From positions 1 to 64,000 of the IMG/VR virus record IMGVR_UViG_3300031787_009175: 64,000 nt of DNA. One strand, 5' to 3'. The stretch comes from a virus. Position numbers and translations under genes: made by a program. Below the pieces are notes generated by a model, which searched no databases, was not told where the DNA came from, and saw nothing but the letters and a program-made list of their open reading frames with translations. This document shows, in pieces, positions 26,556 to 35,650 of this stretch (the stretch's first letter is position 1; every line of letters starts with the position of its first letter).

Positions 26556-28094
26556 ATGAAAAAACTTCAAGAGAAAGTAGAACAAATAGCCAATCAAATA
26601 AAAGAAATAGACACAAAGGAAAATGAAAAATTGTTTATAAACGAAATGAAAAAAATAGGGATTGAGAAACTACCATATTCCTATTCTGCTTTAAAACAAT
26701 TTATTGACCCTGAGACGATGTCTTACCACTACAACGGACATTACAAAACTTATGTAGACAAGTTAAATGATGCATTAAGTAAAAAAGATTACGGTGATGT
26801 TGAGTTAGAGGAAATAATTAAATCAATTGGTAAGTATAACAAAACAATTAGAAATAACGCTGGTGGTGCTTTTAACCACGCCTTATTTTGGAAAATGTTA
26901 TCTCCAACGGAACAAAAATGTGGTGGTCAGATTTATGAAAGAATAAAAAAAGACTTCCATAACTTTTTGGGATTCAAACAAGAATTTACCGAAAAAGCAA
27001 AAAAGAATTTCGGGTCAGGCTGGATTTGGTTAGTTTTGAATAAGACGGGTAGTTTAAAAATTATGACTACACAAAACCAAGATAATCCACTTATGAATAT
27101 TGTTAGAAATGGTGGTTATCCACTTTTAGGTCTTGATTTGTGGGAACACGCATATTATTTACGATACAAAAATAAAAGAGATGATTATATCAAAAACTTT
27201 TTCAAGGCAATTAATTGGAAGTTTGTAAATAAAATGTATACTATGAGAGTTAAAACCAAACTTGATGAATCATTGCAAACCAAACAAATATTATCTGAGG
27301 GTATTAGTGAATCATGCTCAAAGACCGATAAAGAGGGATACAGACTCATATTCAATGTAAACCCACAAGTCAAAAATATTTACAAAGAAGGTATTGGGTC
27401 GATTCTAAAAGTTGTTTTTTCTGACAGATATTATGAAGAAGGAGAATATCACGAAGGAGAAGGTTATGGTGTATATGATTTAGAGGGAGCCGGAAGGTCA
27501 GTAATTAATTATCTTAATACGAATTATACTTGTTTTTGTATTTTGGTGAATGACATAAATAAACTATTAAGGTCGCAAAGTCAACCTTTATTACAATTCA
27601 TAGGTCAACCACCATTGATTCAAATCCAAGAAGTTCAAAGGATGGTTTCTATTATGGAACAGTTCAAATTTAGAATTTTTTCCACAAAGTCGAATACATT
27701 CAAAAATTTGATGGCGACATTAGGTAAAACCAGTGATTTGGGGGATATCAGAGAGAATGTAGCAATAAATATTCTGAAAAGAGTATACGGAAAAGAAAAT
27801 GTTCGCCGTATAGGTGGATTAGGTGTTGTGGACGATATGAAAGCAGGAATAGATGCTATTATAAAAGTCGATGGAATCAATCATACCGCACAAATAAAAG
27901 GTTTCGGTGGCGTAGAATTATTAGATGATAAATATATAATAACAAATACAGGTCAGGTTAAAAAGTATAAAACAAAATGGATGATTTTCATAAATGCTAA
28001 ACACACGATATTTATTTTTGATAATTCAGATACTGAAATAGTTGATGGAAATTACTCATTCCCTAAATCGAAACTCTTGAGGAAAATAAATTAA
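26556..28094 (+). CDS. Fe/Mn superoxide dismutase fused to a PD-(D/E)XK nuclease-like domain
   Basis: 512 aa. Residues about 36-228 are a full Fe/Mn superoxide dismutase: metal ligands His58 (YHYNGHYKTYV), His108 (NHALFW), Asp194 and His198 (DLWEHAYY). The invariant NFGSGWIWLV (151-160) and second-sphere His62 and Tyr66 are also present. Gln175 in NQDNP with GG before FNH fits the manganese-type arrangement. After a linker (about 232-255) comes an unfamiliar region (260-390). Residues about 395-490 then look like a restriction-endonuclease fold: Glu400 in a helix (DIRENVAINIL), Asp433 in AGIDAIIKV and QIK (446-448) give E...D...QxK. SODs convert superoxide to peroxide and oxygen; the nuclease assignment is by motif only. 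It is 1 nt from the next gene. Confidence 0.85.
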   Translation: MKKLQEKVEQIANQIKEIDTKENEKLFINEMKKIGIEKLPYSYSALKQFIDPETMSYHYNGHYKTYVDKLNDALSKKDYGDVELEEIIKSIGKYNKTIRNNAGGAFNHALFWKMLSPTEQKCGGQIYERIKKDFHNFLGFKQEFTEKAKKNFGSGWIWLVLNKTGSLKIMTTQNQDNPLMNIVRNGGYPLLGLDLWEHAYYLRYKNKRDDYIKNFFKAINWKFVNKMYTMRVKTKLDESLQTKQILSEGISESCSKTDKEGYRLIFNVNPQVKNIYKEGIGSILKVVFSDRYYEEGEYHEGEGYGVYDLEGAGRSVINYLNTNYTCFCILVNDINKLLRSQSQPLLQFIGQPPLIQIQEVQRMVSIMEQFKFRIFSTKSNTFKNLMATLGKTSDLGDIRENVAINILKRVYGKENVRRIGGLGVVDDMKAGIDAIIKVDGINHTAQIKGFGGVELLDDKYIITNTGQVKKYKTKWMIFINAKHTIFIFDNSDTEIVDGNYSFPKSKLLRKIN

Positions 28095-28095
28095 T

Positions 28096-29256
28096 ATGAA
28101 ACTTATTATTTCAGAGTCGCAATACAGAAAATTGATTGAGAGTCAAGAAGAATTGATGTCTCTGTTTCAAACCAGCCATTTGCATTTGTTATGTAAAAAA
28201 TTCAAAAATGATGAAAGTTCTGCTGCTTGCAGATTACTTAATTTGAAAAATTCGTTAAAAAACAAAAAACTTGAGGACCAACTCGAGGATAGTATTGAAA
28301 TATTGTTCAAATTCTTCCCTAAGAGAACTGTTGGGGTTTTACCCAAAATTTTAGAACTTTCTTTGGAATATCCCGAAAGAACAATCAATACTCTCAAATT
28401 AATAAGTGATTTTATCGTTGACCCCAAATTCAAAGATGATGAAACAAAAAGAAGATTACTCAAATTGAGAGACGTGACAACGATGCCTGACGATTTGGAG
28501 GATTTACTTAAAAAAGCAAGAGAAAAGCAATATTTGAAATATGAAAAAGATGTTGTTGGTAAGGAAACTCAGTTTCAAATGAAACGAACATCATTGTCTT
28601 TACAATTTAGTTGTGGCGACGACATAGACAAAAAGTTTTTGGACAAAATTGAAAAATTCAAATCATCAAAACCAAAAGAATTCATTAACTTGCTTGAGAA
28701 AATGAAATCTTGTATAACTGATTCTCTTGTAAACTCAAAGCCCATAAAGGCTGACGTTGTTTCTGTCACTCCACTGTATTATATGGAAGGTGATGAAAAA
28801 ATAAAAGTTTTCGACGCCAATTCTAATTTCGAAATTAAAAAAATGGACACTGAAATTGATAGTTACTTGTCTGAGTTTTTTTCGATATTCAAAAATACTA
28901 ACTACAAAAATCTAAAACAAACTCATTTGGAAATTTACAATAAAGTAATTGATGGTGTATATAATTGGATTAATGGAACGAGTGAGGCGAAACAATATCT
29001 AAATAAAATAAAAGATGAAATGGCTGGTGTTTTCTATGACAACTTTACTATTGTTCCATCAGAGTATATAGATTTGTATTGGTCTAATGTTGGACAACGT
29101 GGTTGCAAGGAAAAAAGACTTTCCATAAGGTTCAGAATAAATCCCGATTTAGTTGGTAGGGTCATTCCAATATACATATACGATAGAAATTCTGATATTT
29201 TAGAGAAAAAAGATTATGTGGTTAGTTCAGTAAACACTCAAAAAGTTATTTGTTAG
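28096..29256 (+). CDS. Hypothetical protein with ISESQ N-terminal motif
   Basis: 386 aa, no family recognised. The N-terminus LIISESQYRKLIES resembles the end of the 33-aa peptide at 17843. The first 200 residues are helical and very rich in Lys, Leu and Glu; residues about 290-330 are also helical, and the C-terminal 60 residues look beta-rich (RLSIRFRINPDLVGRVIPIYI). It starts 1 nt after the SOD fusion stop, so both are one unit, and gp13 follows 22 nt later. A virion-internal or injected protein is conceivable from the tag-like start and the late-gene company, but this is inference. Confidence 0.7.
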   Translation: MKLIISESQYRKLIESQEELMSLFQTSHLHLLCKKFKNDESSAACRLLNLKNSLKNKKLEDQLEDSIEILFKFFPKRTVGVLPKILELSLEYPERTINTLKLISDFIVDPKFKDDETKRRLLKLRDVTTMPDDLEDLLKKAREKQYLKYEKDVVGKETQFQMKRTSLSLQFSCGDDIDKKFLDKIEKFKSSKPKEFINLLEKMKSCITDSLVNSKPIKADVVSVTPLYYMEGDEKIKVFDANSNFEIKKMDTEIDSYLSEFFSIFKNTNYKNLKQTHLEIYNKVIDGVYNWINGTSEAKQYLNKIKDEMAGVFYDNFTIVPSEYIDLYWSNVGQRGCKEKRLSIRFRINPDLVGRVIPIYIYDRNSDILEKKDYVVSSVNTQKVIC

Positions 29257-29264
29257 ATATTTAT
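29257..29264 (+). promoter_or_regulatory. Candidate late-gene element ATATTTAT
   Basis: ATATTTAT on the plus strand, 14 nt before the gp13-like ATG and directly after the preceding stop. Confidence 0.4.
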
Positions 29265-29278
29265 ATAAAAATATCAAA

Positions 29279-30403
29279 ATGGCTGTAATCCCTGAACCCG
29301 ACAGAAGTAAACTTTACACACAAGTAAAACATTTACTTGGAGCACCACTACGTTCTATCGAAATAACTGATGAACAAATGGATACTCTATTGGAATTTTC
29401 TATTGGAGATTATTCACAATATGTTCAAGATTGGTTGATTGAATCTCAGTGGACCTCATTGTATAATTTAAATTTGGACACACAAAGTTTATCAAGAGCC
29501 TTTCTAACCAAAAGTTTGGATTGGGAAACGAGATATACTTACGCATACTCTAAAATTGTAGGACTACAAAATAGCGGTGATTGGGTATTAAAAAAAGATT
29601 TTATACAACTTGTAAGGGGTCAACAGATTTATGAAATTCCTGCGGGAAGAGAAATCAATGAACTTTTGTGGTTTACTCCAGCAACACTAAATAACATATT
29701 TTTTGACCCTTGGTCTTTCGGAGGTATTGGTTCAGGAGGATTAGGTGGTCCAGGTGGATTTGCACAAATGGGCACCACTGTTGGTTCATATTTTATGATG
29801 CCGGCTTTTGATATGTTGTTACGAATGCAAGAAGTTAACATACAAAGAAGGATTATAGCAGGAGATTTAACTTATCGTGTTACGGCCTTACCTGATGGTA
29901 AAAAAGCAATACATTTGATGCAAACACCCGGTGGTAAATTTGACTTTGGTAATGCACAAGTGATGCAAGGACAAGTATGGTATTGGTATTATGACACAGA
30001 AGGTGCTGACAGAGATTCTTGTTTGAAGGATAATCCTGATATAATTAAACTACCTTCTGATGTTCCATTCGACGAATTGTCTTGGGTCGACTTGAATAAC
30101 CCATCAAGACAGTGGATTCGTAGATGGTTTATTGCTTATGTAAAAGAAACCTTATCAAGAGTAAGAGGAAAATACAGTGGTAACTTGAAAACTCCTGATT
30201 CTGAATTAACTTTGGATTATACTTCTTTGGCAACTGAAGCTAAAGACGAAAAAACGAAATTAATTGAAGAATTAATTGGAACTGAGGGAAGGTTAACCAG
30301 ATTAAAACCTGAAAAAGTAATGGAAAGAGAAGCGTTAATCGCTGAAAATCTTAACAAACAATTGAAGTTCAGAGCATTCCCAAGACAAATATATGTAATT
30401 TAA
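29279..30403 (+). CDS. 13: Neck / head-completion protein, gp13-like
   Basis: 374 aa against 309 in T4 gp13. The N-terminus HLLGAPLRSIEITDEQMDTLLEFSIGDYSQYV carries the recognisable 'LGaP...IElTdeQld..l..Ai..Y' pattern of T4-like gp13, which seals the packaged head and forms the neck with gp14. A Gly-rich loop (about 142-165) interrupts the middle. The C-terminal part has RQWIRRWFIAYVKETLSRVRGKY, the helical segment found near the end of gp13 homologues. It is followed 1 nt later by a 111-aa gene. The strand is opposite to gp14/gp15-like genes, so the neck genes are split between two units. Confidence 0.75.
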   Translation: MAVIPEPDRSKLYTQVKHLLGAPLRSIEITDEQMDTLLEFSIGDYSQYVQDWLIESQWTSLYNLNLDTQSLSRAFLTKSLDWETRYTYAYSKIVGLQNSGDWVLKKDFIQLVRGQQIYEIPAGREINELLWFTPATLNNIFFDPWSFGGIGSGGLGGPGGFAQMGTTVGSYFMMPAFDMLLRMQEVNIQRRIIAGDLTYRVTALPDGKKAIHLMQTPGGKFDFGNAQVMQGQVWYWYYDTEGADRDSCLKDNPDIIKLPSDVPFDELSWVDLNNPSRQWIRRWFIAYVKETLSRVRGKYSGNLKTPDSELTLDYTSLATEAKDEKTKLIEELIGTEGRLTRLKPEKVMEREALIAENLNKQLKFRAFPRQIYVI

Positions 30404-30404
30404 T

Positions 30405-30740
30405 ATGGCAATAATTCGTTCGATACCATCAGAAAAAGTAATTGGCGGTAGAATTATAAAATCATCAGAAATTGTAATTGTATCAGAACCTGAATACACG
30501 TCAAATGGTGAGGGTTTAATAATTGTCAAAGGGGTCAACTTTTGTAAGTTAAAATTAAATCATTTAGCAACAGACCACGTTAGAGTAAAATCTTTGACTA
30601 ATACACTCATAATTCCTGACATTGGTTTATTTGATGAAAAATATGACGAATTATCAATAAATTCAGAGTCCTGCGTTGAGTTTTATTTCGCCCAAGGTAA
30701 TTGGTATATTACCTCGAGTGATGGAATAAAATTATCTTAA
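30405..30740 (+). CDS. Small beta-rich virion-type protein (111 aa)
   Basis: 111 aa, probably one beta-sandwich domain. Strands alternate with short loops (RIIKSSEIVIVSEP, GLIIVKGVNFCKLKLN, SVEFYFAQGNWYITSSDG is the likely C-terminal strand pair). The 'nWYI.SSDG.K' ending occurs in small fibre or decoration domains of large phages. It is one nt from gp13, and its stop overlaps the convergent DNA polymerase stop by 4 bp, leaving no room for a terminator. Function unknown. Confidence 0.65.
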   Translation: MAIIRSIPSEKVIGGRIIKSSEIVIVSEPEYTSNGEGLIIVKGVNFCKLKLNHLATDHVRVKSLTNTLIIPDIGLFDEKYDELSINSESCVEFYFAQGNWYITSSDGIKLS

Positions 30741-33526
30741 ATATATTTTTCCCACCCCTGTTCGGCTAACTCATACATGTAGTTCGGTTCGAGTCCTCTT
30801 TTTTCCCAATACTTAACTTCGGGTTCAGAAATTGTCAAAACTTCCTCTAACGAATCTTGGTCTTCGGGTTCAAAAGGAATACCATTAACCAAATCACACT
30901 GCTCTTTTGTGAATAACCCACGATTTTCAGGGTCAGTAATCAAAAGACCTTCTCTAACTTCTTGTTTAAACACAACAAGTAATGGTTCGATTCGTTTGTT
31001 AAATACACTAATTGCTCTTGGGACATTATATTCTCCTTTTAAATCGGGGTTGTTTTCTAACTCCTGTTGGTCCAACATATAACAATTAAGTTTAACATAT
31101 GAATCCAACACTTCCAATTGAGTTTTACTGTAACTCTCCATCAGATTATCCAAGTCCTCTTGTGTCCAACCCTTTTTTGGTTTGTTTACCTTTTGAACAT
31201 CTCCGTGAGAAGCCTTCACACCGTTGTTAACGTAATAGATAACATCACCAAGATTTACCTTGATTTTATTTTTGATTGCGAGTTCCATATGTGCCATTCT
31301 TGACATAGCATTTCCCGCCTTTGTTTTTTCATTACATCTTTTTTCGTAGTCACTCAAAGATAGTTTTACCTTAGCCCTTTGAGCGATTTTCATAAGTGGA
31401 ATCTGTTGGTCAAATATCTGTTGTATGTATTCATAATACCACTCGACAAACTCTTGTCCTTTACCCTCCAATAACATTTTAATTCCCTTATCCAAAAAGT
31501 CCTCAATATATAGTGGAAGTTTCTTTGACTTAATGGTGTTTCCCGTAAGTTTGATTTTACCTTTATCGGTCATCAAGGCGTAGTTTTTTCTTGCCAAATT
31601 AATACACGAAGGCCAAGTTCCGTCTGTATCTAACGCCATTTCACCTTTCATAAACATATCGTTAAATTCTGCAACATCGGCGTCAGCACCTTTATATTCC
31701 TTACCTTTTTTAACTTTCCAATTGTTTCCTTTACCGATATAAATTCTATCGTCACACCCCTCAGGTTTTGAGAAGTTAACACCGTCCGTATCCATTACAA
31801 GTGGCATATAACCTCGTTTCATAAAAAACTTAATCATCATACGAAGATATTGTCTTCCTGTACAAGTGATTTGTTCACCCATATACATATCTCCCCAATG
31901 AAACACCTGTGGCGCTGAAAGGGCACCGAACATCGAGTTGATAAAAATTTTAATCGGTAATTGTTTTCGGTCGTAAGATAATGACTTTTTCTTATCAGTT
32001 TTTTCAAACTCCCCTGCCAAGTTCTTATACAAAATACGAGTATCTCTGAAATACTTTAACATCGCTTTCATTCCTTGTAATACATCACATTCAGGAAATA
32101 CATCGTGAACAAGTTGTATTGATGGGTATAGTGATGAAAAGTCGAGTTTGAGAACATCTTTTGAATAACCAACTCTTAATAGTCGAGATAATCCACCAAC
32201 GAAGTCCTGTTTTGATTGTTTTTCAGGAACCGCTAATTTGTATTTATAAGACCAAGCGAGCATCAACATCTTCCAAAGAGTTGCTGTCCCCATCGTTGAT
32301 ATCCTCTCGTATGTTGTTGGTACCATAGAAGCAAGTAAGAATGTTCCCTGATTGAACTCTTCGTCCACCAAAAGGGTTTCTTCCAAGTCGTCGTCAAGAT
32401 ATCTCTCAACAATTTCATCACCTTTTACTTTAATGTATGTACCAGGAAATCGGGTGTCCAAGTTTTCAAATGCGGGGTTATCGGCTCTTTTATATTTACC
32501 ATTTTTAATGTTTAGCCAAAACTCTTCTTTTTTGGCATACATAGGACCAATCTTATCGTGGTCAATATATACTCGGTCCTCGGCTTCGGCATCGATATAT
32601 TGAGTTATGTATTTAAGTCCTGCCGACTTGATGTTCGAGTTGATTGCTTGAGCCCTTCTTACGGAGTGTAATATATCAATAATATTATAACCCCACATTC
32701 CAATTTGGTTATACTTCTCAACTTCGTTTGCCAATTTTAGTAAGTTCTCTTTTTGGGAGATATTGTAATTGGGGTTTAGGGTTTTACAAGTTTTCTTTAC
32801 ATCGATGTTCAGTACTTTACATCTTTCAAATATCCAAAACCAGTCGAAGTTAAATGAGTTATATCCACCGATAATTGAAGGTTTTAGAGCGTCTATTAAT
32901 TTGAAAAAGGTAATCAGACCTTCTCTTTCTTGCTCAGGAGTTGCACATTCGATTACTTGTTGGAATCCTTTATTTGTTTTGATTCCAATCATAAAGATAC
33001 GACCGTCTTTAGGTTCCAAAGAGGTCGTCTCCAAGTCGAATACAAACCTTGTGATATCGTTATATTCTTCAAACCCTTTGAACAATCTTTTTTCTTTTGA
33101 TATGAGAAATTGTTCTACTGGTGGTAAAATTAATATGAGGTCTTTTGTTTTTTCTCCCCAAGGGTCTAATCCACCATCTCTAAAAAAACTGATTAATGAG
33201 CGGTAACCCTTTAAGGATTTTACCATATATTTTAATCCTCGTTCTAACCTTTCATTACCTTTTGTTTCCAATTTTTCTATAACGATGCCATATTTTGACA
33301 TCGCTTCTTTTTGTAAGGCTTTTGAGGATTTGTAGAAGTTTTGGTCTTTTAGGTCACCAACCCATGCAAAAGGAGTAAAACTTTCTTTTTGAATTGTTTT
33401 ACCTTTAATTGGGTCTTCTTTGATTTTGAATATTGAGTCAGATGCGTAGTCAAATTCTACTGCTACGATATATTGCTCGGGGTCATTTCCTTCTAAAAAG
33501 GATTTAATTTCTTCTTGTGATAACAT
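30737..33526 (-). CDS. 43: Family B DNA polymerase, gp43-like
   Basis: 929 aa against 898 in T4 gp43. The 3'-5' exonuclease is intact: FDLETTS with the DxE pair near residue 163, GGYNSFNFDWF (ExoII) and the later Asp/Tyr region. Polymerase motifs are DFSSLYPSIQ (A, about 462), KIFINSMFGALSAP (B, about 527) and MDTDGVNF (C, about 577). Motif C reads DTDG where most family B enzymes have DTDS. The protein replicates the phage genome with gp32 and the clamp. The leader contains a 12-bp hairpin ending 8 nt before the ATG, reminiscent of the T4 gp43 autoregulatory operator. The gene lies alone on its strand between a rightward neck unit and a fibre unit. Confidence 0.95.
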   Translation of the reverse strand: MLSQEEIKSFLEGNDPEQYIVAVEFDYASDSIFKIKEDPIKGKTIQKESFTPFAWVGDLKDQNFYKSSKALQKEAMSKYGIVIEKLETKGNERLERGLKYMVKSLKGYRSLISFFRDGGLDPWGEKTKDLILILPPVEQFLISKEKRLFKGFEEYNDITRFVFDLETTSLEPKDGRIFMIGIKTNKGFQQVIECATPEQEREGLITFFKLIDALKPSIIGGYNSFNFDWFWIFERCKVLNIDVKKTCKTLNPNYNISQKENLLKLANEVEKYNQIGMWGYNIIDILHSVRRAQAINSNIKSAGLKYITQYIDAEAEDRVYIDHDKIGPMYAKKEEFWLNIKNGKYKRADNPAFENLDTRFPGTYIKVKGDEIVERYLDDDLEETLLVDEEFNQGTFLLASMVPTTYERISTMGTATLWKMLMLAWSYKYKLAVPEKQSKQDFVGGLSRLLRVGYSKDVLKLDFSSLYPSIQLVHDVFPECDVLQGMKAMLKYFRDTRILYKNLAGEFEKTDKKKSLSYDRKQLPIKIFINSMFGALSAPQVFHWGDMYMGEQITCTGRQYLRMMIKFFMKRGYMPLVMDTDGVNFSKPEGCDDRIYIGKGNNWKVKKGKEYKGADADVAEFNDMFMKGEMALDTDGTWPSCINLARKNYALMTDKGKIKLTGNTIKSKKLPLYIEDFLDKGIKMLLEGKGQEFVEWYYEYIQQIFDQQIPLMKIAQRAKVKLSLSDYEKRCNEKTKAGNAMSRMAHMELAIKNKIKVNLGDVIYYVNNGVKASHGDVQKVNKPKKGWTQEDLDNLMESYSKTQLEVLDSYVKLNCYMLDQQELENNPDLKGEYNVPRAISVFNKRIEPLLVVFKQEVREGLLITDPENRGLFTKEQCDLVNGIPFEPEDQDSLEEVLTISEPEVKYWEKRGLEPNYMYELAEQGWEKYI

Positions 33527-33534
33527 ATTATAAA

Positions 33535-33596
33535 ATTTGGTTCATTAGCTGCCGAACAGGTCGACATTCACCTTACAGTGTAAAAATAAACCAAAT
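33535..33596 (-). promoter_or_regulatory. Leader hairpin upstream of DNA polymerase
   Basis: On the minus strand, AUUUGGUUUAUU (33596-33585) can pair with AAUGAACCAAAU (33546-33535) in 12 consecutive pairs including one U-G. The 38-nt apical part is more G+C-rich than its surroundings. The 3' arm ends 8 nt before the polymerase ATG, so the structure could block ribosome access. T4 gp43 represses its own translation through a hairpin at this place; the analogy is inferred. Confidence 0.45.
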
Positions 33597-33611
33597 ATTA
33601 TCTTTTGTCAA

Positions 33612-34676
33612 TTAGGTTAGCCTAATTCTTAAAATTCCGTTATCGTGATAAATTCCACCTATTGGGACACCATAGTTTCCAGCATCAGTGTCACCCGAGA
33701 AATTCAAATAAACTACTTGCTCCATTTGTGTTGTAGCCGTGGTCCCACTTATTTGAACTACTTTCAACGCATCTGCTCTTGCACTTGTTGAGGTCCCACA
33801 TCCAATTATAAACAATGAAGTTGTGTCACCTGTTGTATTAAACTTACCTGAAACGTGTTGGTATGAACCATCTGCCACAGTTCCGTAACCCTCTGCATGT
33901 GAATATGTTGCGTTTGTTTTGGTATCCCTACCTTCTGCGTGGGAATAAGATGCGTTTGCCTGAGTTTGTCTACCCTCTGAGTGTGAAGCAAATCCACTTG
34001 CCACAGTAGAATATCCTTCTGCGTGTGAATAACCACCCTGAGATGATGTGTTGAAACCTTCAGCATGTGAGTAATCTCCACTACGAGTTGTTAATCTATA
34101 TACTGATGTTCCTGAATATCCCGGTTCAAAAGTTATTGTTGTATTAGTTCCATCGAATGTTGAGTTACCTGAAACAGTCAATCTCACAGTTGGCTGACTT
34201 ATAACCGATACTGTCCAAGTGATAAAACCATCGATATATGTACTAGTGTAATCACCAGCAATTACCACCTGATTTGATGATGATACCGAAGAATTGATTA
34301 CGTCTGTAACTCCAACTGACCTTGTGTTCTGGCCTTCTGTGTGAGAATAGTCGGCAAATGCCAAAGTTCCACTTCCTTGAGCATGTGAGTATTGTCCTTC
34401 TGTAATATTTTGATAACCTTGTGAAACAGAATTAGTTCCATTTGACTGTCCACTCAAACCTTGAATTATCTTATCTTGTATAGTAATTCCACTTGATGTA
34501 TATCCTGAAATTTGATTTGTAAACACGGGAGCACCTACTGATAGTAGAGCTGGCGCCATTTCACCAATTGTTGATTGAACGGTTGTGTCGGCGGTAATGT
34601 TCACCATAGGTATTGCGTGACTTGAAATCGGGGAACTGTCCGATGGTAGGTCTGTTATTCTTATAATATCACTCAT
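33612..34676 (-). CDS. YadA-head-like fibre protein with SHAEG repeats
   Basis: 354 aa. Residues about 90-280 contain repeats of about 14 residues centred on YSHAEG (YSHAEGFNTSSQ, YSHAEGYSTVAS, ASHSEGRQTQAN, YSHAEGRDTKTN, YSHAEGYGTVAD), the signature of the trimeric left-handed beta-roll in YadA/Hia heads. A non-repeat insertion (about 125-195) carries Thr-rich strands. The C-terminus (YLNFSGDTDAGNYGVPIGGIY, then ILRIRLT) resembles trimeric fibre tips. It probably forms a trimeric receptor-binding or decoration fibre. It starts 4 nt after the BppU-N-like gene, and the three genes form a leftward adhesion unit. Confidence 0.75.
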   Translation of the reverse strand: MSDIIRITDLPSDSSPISSHAIPMVNITADTTVQSTIGEMAPALLSVGAPVFTNQISGYTSSGITIQDKIIQGLSGQSNGTNSVSQGYQNITEGQYSHAQGSGTLAFADYSHTEGQNTRSVGVTDVINSSVSSSNQVVIAGDYTSTYIDGFITWTVSVISQPTVRLTVSGNSTFDGTNTTITFEPGYSGTSVYRLTTRSGDYSHAEGFNTSSQGGYSHAEGYSTVASGFASHSEGRQTQANASYSHAEGRDTKTNATYSHAEGYGTVADGSYQHVSGKFNTTGDTTSLFIIGCGTSTSARADALKVVQISGTTATTQMEQVVYLNFSGDTDAGNYGVPIGGIYHDNGILRIRLT

Positions 34677-34680
34677 TTTA

Positions 34681-35205
34681 TTATGTATTTAACGTTATTA
34701 TATATTTTGTGGTTGCCGAAAATCCCTGATTAGTGACTAACTTCATTTCATTTTGAGTTGATAAAAACTTTGCCAATTTATCAGGTCTCACATTATCACC
34801 GCAACAAGAATAATCTATATTATAATTATCAACAAAATTACTTTCATCTAAACCAAAACTTTCAATTACATTGATGTATAATTTATCGGTAAGTGGTAAA
34901 AAAATCACACCATCTGAATTCTTAATCATAAATTCACCAATGTATCTTCCTTCTTTTTTTGTGTTTTGTTTTGTAAATTGGAACTCTAAATAATATTGTG
35001 TCAGACCATTTTCATCTATCTCACTTGTTACTTGAGCGTCCTTAGTTGATATTCTTGGAATGGAAGTTTCGGCATCAATCATAGAAAAAAATATTGTAGA
35101 ACCAGACAATTCTGAGTATTGTTTGTGAAAGTCACTCCTCCCATCTTTCATCACTTTGACTTTTAGTTTTGGTAGAGTTGAATTTTTTTTAATGAACCAT
35201 TCCAT
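34681..35205 (-). CDS. BppU N-terminal-domain-like baseplate protein, copy 2
   Basis: 174 aa. It is homologous along its first 125 residues to the 125-aa protein encoded just upstream: both begin ME(W/F)..(K/R)KN.TLP.LK..V..DGR, continue with FFSMID..T, then GRY.GEF..K..DG....P...KL.INV..S. This order matches the N-terminal domain of lactococcal phage upper baseplate proteins (BppU), which anchors receptor-binding proteins to the baseplate. The last 45 residues are extra, with a CC pair (YSCCGDN). It may be the adaptor for the SHAEG fibre that follows after 4 nt. Confidence 0.6.
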   Translation of the reverse strand: MEWFIKKNSTLPKLKVKVMKDGRSDFHKQYSELSGSTIFFSMIDAETSIPRISTKDAQVTSEIDENGLTQYYLEFQFTKQNTKKEGRYIGEFMIKNSDGVIFLPLTDKLYINVIESFGLDESNFVDNYNIDYSCCGDNVRPDKLAKFLSTQNEMKLVTNQGFSATTKYIITLNT

Positions 35206-35225
35206 AATAAATCTTATTTTTGTTT

Positions 35226-35600
35226 TTATGTTTCATCACTTGTATAGCTATCCAAAACATTAATAAATAACTTTTCTCTTATAGGTATAACCAAAGTACC
35301 ATCTTCAGTTTTCAAAACGAACTCACCTTGGTATCTACCAACTCTATTTAAGTGTTTTTTTAAGAACTTAAAATAAATATAATACTCTATTTTCGCATTT
35401 GGTTCTTCGAAGGTTTTTTCTACAAAACCAGCCGGACTCATATAAATTTTATATGAACCTGTATCCACATCAATCATTGAAAAATACAAAGAAGATGTTT
35501 CGATTAAGTTCGAAAATGAATCTAATCCACCCCTGCCGTCGTCAACAACCTGCATTTTTAACACAGGCAGAGTTGCATTTTTTCTTATGTTAAATTCCAT
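35226..35600 (-). CDS. BppU N-terminal-domain-like baseplate protein, copy 1
   Basis: 125 aa from MEFNIRKN. The upstream in-frame ATG (35615) would add MYLLC, which is absent in the paralogue, so 35600 is preferred. Domain content is only the BppU-N-like fold (ATLPVLKMQVVDDGRGG, YFSMIDVDTG, GRYQGEFVLKTEDG, LFINVLDSY). Tandem duplication with the 174-aa gene is evident. The minimal single-domain form suggests a capping or linking subunit. A GTATTTAT element is 5 nt upstream. Confidence 0.6.
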   Translation of the reverse strand: MEFNIRKNATLPVLKMQVVDDGRGGLDSFSNLIETSSLYFSMIDVDTGSYKIYMSPAGFVEKTFEEPNAKIEYYIYFKFLKKHLNRVGRYQGEFVLKTEDGTLVIPIREKLFINVLDSYTSDET

Positions 35601-35604
35601 ACAT

Positions 35605-35612
35605 AATAAATA
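35605..35612 (-). promoter_or_regulatory. Candidate late-gene element GTATTTAT
   Basis: TATTTATT preceded by G on the minus strand, about 5 nt before the BppU-N-like ATG; one half of a divergent pair with the element at 35635. Confidence 0.35.
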
Positions 35613-35634
35613 CAATCAACTATTGTAATTGGAT

Positions 35635-35642
35635 ATATTTAT
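35635..35642 (+). promoter_or_regulatory. Candidate late-gene element ATATTTAT
   Basis: ATATTTAT on the plus strand, 8 nt before the ATG at 35651; the divergent spacer is only 50 bp and carries one element facing each way. Confidence 0.35.
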
Positions 35643-35650
35643 ATTAAGAA

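Noticed and set aside
32769-33206. 145-aa rightward ORF
   Set aside because: Shadow of the DNA polymerase exonuclease domain.
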